From: Apostichopus japonicus
Taxonomy: Eukaryota > Echinodermata > Holothuroidea > Aspidochirotida > Stichopodidae
Assembly: GCF_037975245.1 (NCBI RefSeq)
Contig: NC_092572.1
Coordinates: 17,772,273-17,836,272 of the forward strand
Direction of reading: 5' to 3'
DNA: 64,000 nt
In this document: positions 23,706 to 35,700 of the stretch, one piece after another
How positions within the stretch are numbered: position 1 is the first letter of the stretch
Layout of the letters: the number at the start of each line of letters is the position of its first letter
Position numbers and translations under genes: made by a program
Notes under the pieces: model-generated
Database searches by the model: none
Told to the model about the DNA's origin: nothing
What the model saw: the letters and a program-made list of their open reading frames with translations, nothing else

Positions 23706-26047
23706 TATAATAAGCATTTCCTACATTATACAAATATATATTTTGATAAAGTATTTCTAGAGATTATAATGACTTTGACCCTAGTAGAAGTATTCTTTAG
23801 TGCAGCAAGTACTTATTTATACTACTATTTATAGGCGGAAACATCCCTTCAAAAAAAATAAATATCTTCTGAATCCTTTAACTGTGGATGTTGTTCGGAG
23901 GGTCAGCAATGGTGAGATAAATTTGGTCGATTCCTTACAAGACAAGTTAAGTAACTTCATCCATAACATCTGACCGTTTAACCATAAACAATTCCAGGCA
24001 TAACTGTATATCAGTTAACCAGTTCTATCAAAGCCCTCTAAAAATATGTTCAGTAAATTTTGTCAAATCAACTGCTGTATCAAAACATCAGTTAGCTTAA
24101 AAGAGACAAGTTCCAAATATACTTGGGACATGGGGGGTTGGGGGGATCGGAGGGGGAGGGAACATGACCCACATAACCCCTTGGCTATAACTAACATTCT
24201 ACAGATGAAAATATGTTGAGACATTCACGAAATTTGGGAATGATAGATCATTGAAAGACCATTATGATAACAACAACAAAAAGTCACCCAAACAGAAATG
24301 TATTTTGTAAACTATGATCGGAATGTAACACTGATCGTATTTCAAAAAGAAAAAAGGGTCATTAAATTACTGATTATTGAGAAAGTTGAATCAAAAATTA
24401 ATCACAAACTATCTAGAAGTTAAGAAATAAACATGTCAGAATCTAAAACCAGCAAAAAGAAAATGAAGAATAGAAAAAAAATCAGATTAGAACGAAAATT
24501 AAAATGAAAAAAAAGGAAACAGAATTAAAGCAATCAAAATCTAGCAGATGAATAAGAACCTTAACGAGTCATTACTGTCGGAAAGAAGAAATCCGATTTA
24601 CTCCTAGGAATGGCAAAGTTACCTCACTAAAAGTTTCAAAGCTAAAAGTGCTCTAACCTGCCCCTGCCACCACTCCCCCCCCCCACCCACCCTTAATAAA
24701 ATGGCATTGTCCATTTTGTCTATTTGTTTGGATGGAAACATGAGGTGACATTTGTAATGTTTAGCAATTTCTTGTTGATTAGGAAGTGGTCATGTCTGAC
24801 TGATGCTTTCTCAAGAATGCCTGGTCTATGAATATTCATTAATAAGTAAAAACACACAACAACATTTTAGTGGTAAGGATGTTGCATTAGTCCCCACCTC
24901 GAGGTATATTAAAGATATGAAAGTAAAAAGAAATACATCCAACAGGTACCATGTGAAAATAGTGTGGAAGGAAACCATTTGAATAATTATGGAAAGGAAC
25001 TGTTTTTCGTCAATTTTTTTTTTCTTTATAGAGCCTTTTTGCTTACTTACTTTTGTTAAACCAATGTCAAATTCGTCCTCCACTTTCCCACCAAATTCCA
25101 TTTCTCTTGCACCAACAATCTTAGCAAAAAGATTTCCCTTTTGATTTACCCTTCTGTAATGTAATTCTCTACAAGTTATTTTTAGTTTACTGTTTAAGTT
25201 ATAGACAACAACAACAAAACACAAATGCCTAACAAAAATGTACAATTTCTAAATCAAAATATTTGATGAATACTGATATATTGAACAGCATGGCAAACAA
25301 AACTGAGGTCCATGTATCAAAGCATGTGTAGAGACTTATAGTAAGTCCAGAAGTCAGATCAAGTTAAGTACCATTTGGCTTATTTAAGTAGAGTAGTTCA
25401 TTTCAGTTTCATCTTCCCTAACATTGACAAGCCATGTACATTCATTGGTTAGGATAAACACAGTCATTTCTTCCCTAACATGAGATGTATATCTACTGTG
25501 AACAATCAAAGATGTAAGCAAACCACAGACTTCTTTTATCTTTCCTGGACAAAAATGTAAAAATTGTCATATTTTTTCTCGAAGACAAAAAAACAACAAC
25601 ACAGATGTGACTAAACTGTGTCTTCACTTCATGACTCACTTGCAAGTATCAACAGATCTCAAAATTACTCAAAACAATTGTAGGCTTGACTCTACGAAAT
25701 TAGGGGAATCAAGAAGACATGGGGAACATTTGATTCTGCTAATTGTGCTAGCCTCAACCTGAAAAAAGCTTACAGTAGTTAAAGGAGACAAAATGCCCTC
25801 ACTTTTAAACTTCAGACATCACATCTAACTTGCAGCATTTTTTTTCGTGTAAATTCTAAAGACTGTGTCTGCACGCATAAAACTTGAGGTAAAACTTCAA
25901 ATTATCTTTACTAACAGTAAAGCCGAAAAACAGAAATCCTTTGTGTTTTCTTTGGACGGGTAACTTTATGTGCAGGTAATCGTATGTTGACTAGGAAAAA
26001 GGATTGAGTCTCCTTTGGAGTGTTGGCTCACCCTTTAAACTGGATGC

Positions 26048-26722
26048 CTAAGACAAGAACGGCTCACATTCTGAGATTTCGTCGATGTTTTCTTCATTAC
26101 CATGGCTACTAAGTATGTTATTAATGGTTCCTGAAGGTTGTGTCCGTTCTAACTTGTATATTGCACTTTGATCACTAAGCAGTCCCAAGTCACCAGACTC
26201 GGTTCCGTCCTCAAACGGTTCCGAGGCGAAACCGAGGTTAACCGCGGAGAGCGCCTCACAATTACTACTACTATACGCTACAGTCTCACTGAGCTTTTCC
26301 TTGGAATGTTTGTGAACCTGCGACATTGGTTTGGAATTATCTACACAGATCACTTCGTCTTCTTGGCGGTGCTTCCCCGAGCTATCCGCACCGCCCGTCC
26401 TCCCACTGTTATCAACCTCCTCACTGCCCTTCTGAGACAGCGGGGATATCTCAGCTGCCACGATCAAGCTGTTTTCGGTTTCGATGGTTAATTCTACATT
26501 GTTTATAACCTGATCACCCGCCGGGGGTACCAGCCGTGTTTCGGCGACGTTGTTGGATGAGATGTCCCCATTCGAGGAGGACTTGCTCCTCTCTAGTCTA
26601 GTCCTTTCTAAATCTATATATTCCTCTAAGTATTTATCTTTGTCCTCCTGGTTACAGAATGCTTGTTCCAATGTATAGTAGGCAGCTAAGATGGTGATTA
26701 AAGCACTGACTAGCAACAGCAT
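26048..26722 (-). CDS. PCSK7-like: PCSK7-like exon 14: transmembrane helix and cytosolic tail
   Basis: 225 codons including TAG. It starts directly after acceptor CACAG with a hydrophobic helix ([16 protein letters not shown]), then Cys724, an acidic stretch ([10 protein letters not shown]) and a Ser/Glu/Asp-rich tail ending in CEPFLS. Tyrosine- and dileucine-type trafficking motifs are possible but unproven. The frame begins with ATG but belongs to the spliced gene because phase 0 joins exon 13. Confidence 0.85.
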   Translation of the reverse strand: MLLLVSALITILAAYYTLEQAFCNQEDKDKYLEEYIDLERTRLERSKSSSNGDISSNNVAETRLVPPAGDQVINNVELTIETENSLIVAAEISPLSQKGSEEVDNSGRTGGADSSGKHRQEDEVICVDNSKPMSQVHKHSKEKLSETVAYSSSNCEALSAVNLGFASEPFEDGTESGDLGLLSDQSAIYKLERTQPSGTINNILSSHGNEENIDEISECEPFLS

Positions 26723-29700
26723 CTGTGAAATTAATAAAGAATTATGACGTTAATAATCAGATTACTACTTTCCACCTGATGCGTTGTTGTCCAGAAGATT
26801 CACCAGAATGAGGCAGGTGCCATGTTTCACGCAAACTTTATGAAAACTTCTTGTTCTTGGACAACAGGTTAACCTAAGCATTCCCTACAATGCAGAAATT
26901 AAACTGTAAGGTTTGTTCTTAGTTTGTATTAAACTAATGCTGAGTACCAGCCATTCAGAACCTTCTTGCACGAGTAAGAAACATTTCGTAGAGTTTTGCA
27001 CGACACCTGCTTGCACACAGGTGGATCTCAACAAAAATGGAGTTACATTTGCTAAAAGTTGCATCTTACATTGGGCTTAAACCTCTTTTGGGTATTCTGA
27101 TCATGCAAAGTAACATTCCCTCATAGCTGGATATCTCTCTACCTATTAACTAAGAGTTCCATCTGTTAGTCAACCATGTGTATCTTCCTCCTTAGAGCAA
27201 AAATAAAAGACAGCTTTGACATTTGAAGTTTCAAATTCAAATCCTTTCGAAGTACATGCCATTCAGGTTGCAAAAGCTTTCTTTTGTTAGACTATAAAGG
27301 AAACAGGTTATGAATTTATGCACCCTAACCTTCTCTTGAATGTCTGGACAACTGGAATGTTGCAAATATCCAATTAAAATATGGTATTAATACAACAGCC
27401 GTGGCAGAATTATGATTCTCTTTTAACAGACTAATATTTAGCGCTTAACTATTGTCTATGATATCACACCTACTTTCAACAAAGATCCATATCTGGCAAA
27501 TGGCATTACGTAATTGAACGTCAATGTAAAAGCAACCAAAAAATGCTCAGATTAAGTTTCCTTTGTTACAAACAAAAGCTTATCCTCTCTCACCTTTTGA
27601 CTATTTCTGTCAAAAACTTACCATGTAAAAGTAAGTAGGCCTGACGTTTCGATCCTAGCAGGATGTTCTTCAAAGACTAAAGGCCTCTTTTTGTCCCTCC
27701 ACTGTTTATCTCCTACCTCTCCTCTTCCCCTGTTGGTTTCTTTCTTTCTTCTCTCCATCCCTTTTCTACTAGTCCCCTTACATCTATCTCTTTGTGTTCA
27801 CCATGCTCATTAACGTGTCTGTATTCTGTGCGTGTTTTTTCCCTCCTGTTACTGTTACTTGTCATTTAGCCTTTGAAGAAGATCCTGCTAGGATTGAAAT
27901 GCCGGCCAACTTACTTTTACACATTCTCTTACAGAGGCTCTCTAGTGGATAAGCAGTTTGCTAACAGTTTTATTTATTTTGAAAAACTTACCCTCATAGT
28001 CTTTGTGGTCAACAGTTGATCTTCGTTGACGGCTGGATTCCAATAGAAAGAACAGGGCTCTGTGAGATTAGCATCTAAGTAAACACCGCTCATAGCATCT
28101 TCCACCGTTCTGCAAATAAAGCCAGATAGATTTAGCTAACTAAGTGATGTTCATGGGGTGTCATTTAGTAATATCGCAGTGGACTTCAATGACCAATCAA
28201 AACTGATCGATTCAATGACGAGAATCTCTATTGGATGATATCACTGAAGTACGATATTTCATACGAACCGAATGCAAAGGCTGCCAAGCACAAAGGAGGC
28301 TGAGGGGCAGAGGAGGCAGAGGGGGTGGGGTACAGTATATGAGGGGCAAAAAGTGCCTTTATGTTTTCGTTTGAAGTAAGTACAACTCTTTGGGTAAACA
28401 AATATAAAAAATACCCCTCTTTTCCATTTTTTTACAATTACAAAGAGACCTCTTTGTGGGGAAAAAAATAAACAAAGGAATGCTGTGTTGTTCTACAACA
28501 AAAAAATTCTATTACTTAAAACTTGGTGATACGAAATGCAAGTTTTGAGTTAACTCAAATCAATGATACATCTCCTAATGCCCCTCAAAGTTTGCCCCCC
28601 TGAATCCCCCACCCTCTTTCCCCTCTTACGTTTTGAAGCTGCTTCTGACCACCCCTGACCCTATGCAGTCCATCTTCTTGCTTTAATTAAACAACCTATC
28701 AACAAGTGAATTAATTAGTTGTTAATGGCAGTAAATCTTTCCATCCTGAGGTTCGTCTACATAGAAGGCAAAAGCATGTATAGTAAATGATGCCATGTTA
28801 CTTGGGACGGTAAGTTCTCCAAAACATTTATCACATTGTGACGATGATGAAGGAAAACTTAACAGGTGCATTGAATGGGTGTGTGGGTGTGTGGGGGTGT
28901 GTGCACTTGTTTTGTATTCTGACTGAGGACTTGAACAAAAGAATTCCAGGTCCTTGGATGTGGTTTCTAAAGAATCACCACGTCCTCGAAAGAGTTCTAT
29001 TGTTATGGGGTATTGTTATGGTATGTGGATTTGAACAATGGAAAAAACAAAGGGGTCCGCGGTCCAAATATGAAACACACTGTGTGTGTGTGGGGGGGCA
29101 TGAGGTGGAGGGAGAGCACTTTGAGAATACTTACTGGCGCCTTTGTTGAACCTCCTCTGGTGATATCATAGACCCATAAAGCACCAATTTCCATTCCTGT
29201 AAGATACCCTCTCCTGATTGGCCTACAGTAGTGGAAAGAAGTCAAGAATAGAATTTACAAATCAAACAAAAGCATCTTTTGTGGTAACCAAATAAAGCTT
29301 TAAATATTGATACATTCAGTTATTCAAAAATAAGATGAAATCACATGTATAACAGATATGTGGTGCTGAGAAAGAGGGGAGGTGGAAAGAGGGAAGGTGA
29401 GGGGGAAGGGGAAAATGACCACTTTAAGTTTGAATACACCACCATGCTCAACATTTATTTTCTGCCAAACTCCTCCCCAACCTCTACCCACAAGTGATAT
29501 TAGACCCCCTGCAGGCCTATGAAACTGAGAACATGTAATTACACTATAATAAATAACACTATACTATATATAAATTTAATGCCAGCACCTTTGCAATATG
29601 TGGGAAATAGATTTATCACAGATAGTCCCACCCACCTTCAACCCCCCTCCCACTTCCTGCTCCTCATCCCCCCACCCCCACCCCCCACCCCACACCCTGT

Positions 29701-32700
29701 GCCAATCGTTTGAGTTGAATGCAGCATTCACAGCCTAGAGGGCAATTATGCCACAATACTAAAAAAGCAACATGTGTATGTGGAAAAAAACCTGACTGAG
29801 CATTTGTCATATAATACTGGTTAGCAGTTACAGCCTTATTTCTACAATTATGTATTGGACACAAAGAAAACCCTAAGAATGTATTCTTAAACTTCATATC
29901 AAATTAGAGGTTAAAACAAACAAGAAACAGTCGTTTCTAAATCTGAAGGATGGAATGGTAAATTTCCAACAAATATCTCTGACTTTTGACTATTTCAGGT
30001 CAACAAAAAAAAGGTAACCAAAGGGGCTCACACAGCTATCTCCTGGCCATTCCTCACCTGTATCAAATATTTTAAGAATCCAGTCACCACTGGGCTGTTC
30101 ACCCCAGCATCGCACGGTGGAAAATGTCCACCCCTTGAGACCATCTGGAGAACTGTTTGAAGGGAAACAGCAAAAGTTACAGAAGGTAAATTAACAGCCT
30201 TTTTTATAGTTTGTATCTTTAAGAGTTAATTGTTTCTCAGTTTAAATAAGAATCTATTCCCAGCTCTTTTTTAACCACCTAATGTTTAATTGAAGTAAGT
30301 AATTACTAAATCCTAAAATGCAAACTGCAAACTGCTCTCGGAGAGTTTGTAATCTCTAGAGTTACCATATCTCTTATGCTGAAAAGTGGGAGGCTGGGTC
30401 CTCCCTTCCTCCCTCCCTCCCCCCTCCCTCCCTCCTCCCTCCTCCATCCATCTCCATCCCTCCTCCCTCCATCTCCATCCATCCTCCCTCCTCCCTCCTT
30501 CCTTCCCTTCCTCCCTCCCTCCCTCCCTCCTTCCCTTCCTCCCTCCCTCCCTCCCTCCCTCCTCCCTCCTCCATCCATCTCCATCCCTCCTCCCTCCTCT
30601 CTCCATCTCCATCCATCCTCCCTCCTCCCTCCTTCAGTCCCTCCCTCCCTCCCTCCCTCCCTCCCTCCCTCCCTCCCTCCCTCCCTCCCTCCCTCCCTCC
30701 CTCCCTCCCTCCCTCCCTCCCTCCCTCCCTCCCTCCCTCCCTCCCTCCCTCCCTCCCTCCCTCCCTCCTCCATCCATCTCCATCCCTCCTCCCTCCTCTC
30801 TCCATCTCCATCCATCCTCCCTCCTCCCTCCTTCAGTCCCTCCCTCCCTCCCTCCCTCCCTCCCTCCCTCCCTCCCTCCCTCCCTCCCTCCCTCCCTCCC
30901 TCCCTCCCTCCCTCCCTCCTCCCTCCTCCATCCATCTCCATCCCTCCTCCCTCCTCTCTCCATCTCCATCCATCCTCCCTCCTCCCTCCTTCAGTCCCTC
31001 CCTCCCTCCCTCCCTCCCTCCCTCCCTCCCTCCCTCCCTCCCTCCCTCCCTCCCTCCCTCCCTCCCTCCCTCCCTCCCTCCCTCCCTCCTCCCCCCCCCC
31101 TCTAGGAAGGACATTTGGACTATACAGAAGGTTACATGGTTCTCGAACAAGACTTCTTTTAAAAAAAGGAATGTTATGAAGAATGTCCACTCACACATCC
31201 AACTTTCTGGGTGTGGCTAATACTGACGTTGTACCACTAGGACTGATTAACTCAATTCTCAGGCTTCCTCTCGAGGGATGTGTCAAAGACACTGTTACCA
31301 ACACATGCTCTAACGTGGCTATTTCGTTGAATTGTGCGGAAGAGTTTGTAACTGAAGAGAATAGAAATAAAGAAAATTAATTTTTTTAATGTACATCAGA
31401 ATTTCTTTCACAGGCCATACACATCAAGGATTTAGATAGATAACTGTCCTGCTTCTAATATCAACATCATAAAATTTCTACCAATCTGGTATCCCCCTCC
31501 CCCCTCCCCCCTTCCCACCCAAAAAAAGAAATACAATAGCAGGGCTACTTTTTAAGAATTACATTTTTTTCTGGATGTCCCTCAATCAGGACTCTACTAT
31601 TTTTGGTTGTCGGAATGTAGCGAATTTGGTTGTATGAAATATGGGGCACGACAAACAGAGAAAGACCAATACATGCACTGTAGCAGAGATGTGTGGGTTT
31701 ATTGATTGGCACACTAGCTTAGGGCCAACAAAACTCCACCTGGAGTGGATCTTAATCCTACTGCTGTTATAGCTTTTATTCTCCACATTTCCAATGTGAC
31801 GGAGGGATGATACCAATTTTATCATCTTTACAGGGTATTGTTACAAATTGATTTGAAGTCGATACAATCAATAAAGCGTCCACCGGACGGCTTTCAATGC
31901 TGAATTAGGTCGTCTGAACAGAAATTTGGTCGTCTCAGGCGACTTGCTTTGTACCTGATATAACGGCAATGAATACACAGGTTTGTGTATTCTTGCTGTT
32001 GATATAACACTGTAGCAAAGATGTATTCAAAGAAAATACATGGTGACCTAGAATCTACTCAGCTTGATACCTTGTAAAATGGGGCAAGAAAACTTCAAGA
32101 AAAACAGAAACATTCCATTGATCACATTTCACTTCCGTTCAGACCAAATACAAACAAAATCACCGCTAGTTTGTCTGCACTTTCATCTAGGCACAAAGGG
32201 TAGCGACTACGTGAGAATCTCGATAGATGTTGCCTTAAAACAAACATAGAGAAAACTTACCTTTATAATTTAAGACTAAAGGTGAGTTATTTGCAGGGAT
32301 GGTTTTATATACACTCATTCTGGAAGAAGATAGGGAAGTCAGCCAGGGGACAGACCTCCAGACTTTGGCAGCGTTGACCAAGCGCCAGGCTTTGATCTCT
32401 CCGAAACCGTGTTTGTGACTGTGATGGAATCCTGCAGCATTATCTGACCAATCACCATGCTCTGGATCAACCTGTTAAAGTGAGAATAAAACACAGAAAA
32501 CATGGCGTAAAATAGATGGTAAATTCTGAACAGAATGAGTATGAGTACAACATGGTGAGTATGAGTATAACAGAATGCGTGTGAGAACAACAGGATGACT
32601 ATGAGAACAACAGGATGAGTATGCATACAACATAATGAGTATGGTGACAACATGATGAGTATGAGTATAACAGAAAGAGTATGAGAACAACAGGATCAGT

Positions 32701-35700
32701 ATGATTACAACAGGATCAGTATGATTACAACAGGATCAGTATGATTACAACAGGATCAGTATGAATTACAACAGGATCAGTATGATTACAACAGAATGAG
32801 TATGATTACAACAGAATGAGTATGAGTACAACATGATGAGTATGCATACAACAGGATGAGTTCGAATACAAGAATGATGGAACTTGGTGGTGCTCAAATT
32901 ATTACTACTCTGATGTTCGAAGATTCCCCAATCCCTCTTCCTTCACCCTCCAAGTCTCCCTTCTCTGATGGACAAGTCCCCCCATCTCAGACCCCCAATC
33001 CCTCTTTCCTCATGCTCCAAGTCCCCTTCCCTGACCTCTGTATTCTCTCTACCCTCTGACTGACTCTTTGCTGATGTTCCAATTCCCCCTTCTCTCACCC
33101 TCCCATTGCTTCCTTCCCCTAATCCCTTGTCTTCATCCTCTTCCAGTGAAGGTGGAAGTAGAAGGTGATGATAAAAGGAAGGTAAGGGTGGTACAGCTTA
33201 TCGCTGACGTCACTCCATCCTGGTAAACTCGGTTGAAGAGTACACTATGCAGCGAGAGGTAGGGCTGTGAGTACACCAAGAGGAGGAGAGGAGCAGAAAG
33301 AGGAGGGACTGACGAGGATGAACAACGGCGTTTACTCACCATGAAACTACTGTAAACGATCAAGTGCTGTACATCACGCCAAGAAAGGCACGGTTTGGCT
33401 TGAAGGCTGAGCGCGATGAGACCAGCAGCCAACGGAGCGGCCGCAGAGGTACCTGTATGGCCGTTAGTGCAACCCTTATCCTTGCCTAACGTCCAGTCAG
33501 TGGTTACCTGAGAAGAACAGCAGTTAGAGAGAATGTGAAAAGTACGCCAAGCAAATCAAAGTCATCTGAGCAATGAGTCAATCTATCCAGTCCCAAACTT
33601 CAATGGTAATCATTTAATCTTCATAGTACCAGCAATGTTTTAATGAAAGTATCAGTTTTATGAAAAGCTCTCACTTTCTAGCACTACCAGAAAGCAGTGG
33701 TTTGGATGATCTCGAATCTTGAATCATGTAAGGTTTATATATCAAATGTTAAATGTGTAGTTTGCTGAACATTGTTCGGTTTCCACCAGTGTATACTGCC
33801 GATTATGAGCGTTTAATTCTTTCTACCCTCCGAGAGTAATCGGCTCGGTCCCAACCCTGGTAAAGGTATTCTTCTATGCATGTGATTCATTGTCGTTATA
33901 TACTTCTGGCAAATTGCCATGCAGAACACATCTCCAAAACGCTTCTAAATCCCTTCTACTAGCCCTTCCCCCCCCAGCCCCCCCCCAGCCCTCCCCATTC
34001 AAAGACAAGCTCAAAAGGTATACATATATTACTGAGATTGAAGTTAAAATGAACTGAGATCAGGCCTTAACAAATCTGGTGCTGGTCATGTTAGTTCATT
34101 GCTCTAATGTTAACAGCTACTTCTTTGTTTGCTTGCAATGCCACATCTTTTCTCACAATGTGAGTGACTGGGTTAGCTTTTTTCATTGATCACATGACAA
34201 TAATGGAGTCCATATGGATGGAGTTCTACTCACTATATTTCTGTGTTCTTTGTTTGTTCCGCTGCTGAAGGTCACCCCTAACAATGCTGAGCATTCTTCA
34301 GCATAGTAGGGCATTAAACCGACTTCATTAATAGCACCTGTGAAAAGAAGGAACATTTCGGGATTGGTTCAATAAAATCATCTGTAGCAAACGATCTGCA
34401 CATTTTGGACTTTTTGAGCTTATTATTTTTCAAAAGACGTAAAGGTTACAAACTATGATGACATATGAGCCATATCTGGAACAGAATGCTTAATTTCTAA
34501 TTTCCACCCATTTCAGTTACCCTTTCTTGGTTTTCTTACTTTTTTTACTTACTTATACTCTTTGTTTCAAACAATGTGAAATTTCTCTGCTTTGATGCTG
34601 ACAAAACAGGAATTTTCTGCTCACTGGATGACTTTTTCTCTTTTCTAGACAATCTATAAATATACATACATATATATAGATAGATATATCTATACCCAGT
34701 TCGAGTCACTCCAAGATTAATGTATGTCATCCAGTTACAGAGTTGTTCACAATGCATAATCATTGACGTTAAATATGACTCTAAGAGACTGACTTCGGTC
34801 AGCTTGCCGCTTTGATAAGCCAATGATGGCTTTTTTGTCAGTTCCTGCTTGCAGGAGGATCTAAAATACATACATACATACACACATATATATATATATC
34901 TAAATAATACATATAGCAGAACAATAGTTTCCCTAACCACTGTTTGTTGCCTTTGATTTTTGCAGCCATTGTTATTTCTTTGTTGGTTTTTTTAATTCCA
35001 TCATAAGGAATCGACGCATGATTGCACAGTTGCTTCAATTACACCCATATTTCTTTTTCAATGGCATAATTTGAGTTCAATTCGACTACACGACCTTTTT
35101 CTATAACCTCATCTATAGCTTAGAACTATGGCTTTGTAATACCAAACCCTCTCTGACGTTTTGTTCTTTGCCGGCGTAAAGTGTTTGTTTGTAAATAGCA
35201 GTAGTGATTGATTTCTTGCAACGACACCTTCCAACTGATTTCTATACAAATCAACCGCATCTGACAGGCCACCAAAAAAAAAACAATAATAATAATACTA
35301 ATAATTACAATTTCAATATTGCTTGTGTAATATTTACGTATGTCTTTCTCTGTACAAGCTGTAGCCTAGCTGTTTAACAGACTCTAGCTCCATAATTCAA
35401 ATTCAGTCGACTTGAAGACTGATACTGGTCCTTCACTTTACATTTTAAAAATTACTTTTTTCAGTCACCTAAATTCTTCCTGTGATATGTTTGCATCCCT
35501 TCCACCCAGTGGCAGAGCGTCCATACAGTCAGGGGGGCGGATGCCCCCCTGACGGACTCAAATGGACTGCTGGCACCCTTTTCAGCTTTTTACCACTTTT
35601 TACTTATTCGCGATTATTGACTTTTTTATTATCCTCTCATCTACCTATTGACATTTGGTCTCGGAAAGGGTCATTTCCGGCGATCTAGGGAGTATCTTTA

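Larger units (their letters stand above)
20676..26047. other. Intergenic region between ML copy C and the convertase gene
   Basis: 20676-21953 is homologous to the region after exon 5 in units A and B and ends in an intact SINE. 21955-22260 contains a rearranged duplicate of 20810-20930. From 22300 on the sequence is unique: an AT microsatellite at 23480-23705, G-rich and A-rich patches, and, next to 26048, probably the 3' UTR of the minus-strand convertase. TTTATT (minus-strand AATAAA) occurs near 22738, but I cannot choose a polyadenylation site. Confidence 0.5.

Noticed and set aside
26168-26491. 107-codon plus-strand frame
   Set aside because: It is antisense to convertase exon 14, whose coding frame is well supported.
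30306-31190. Long open frames (up to 294 codons) of Gly/Arg/Glu or Pro/Ser/Leu repeats on both strands
   Set aside because: They are simply the CCCT tetranucleotide repeat read in different frames; the tract lies between convertase exons 10 and 11 and has no independent gene signals.
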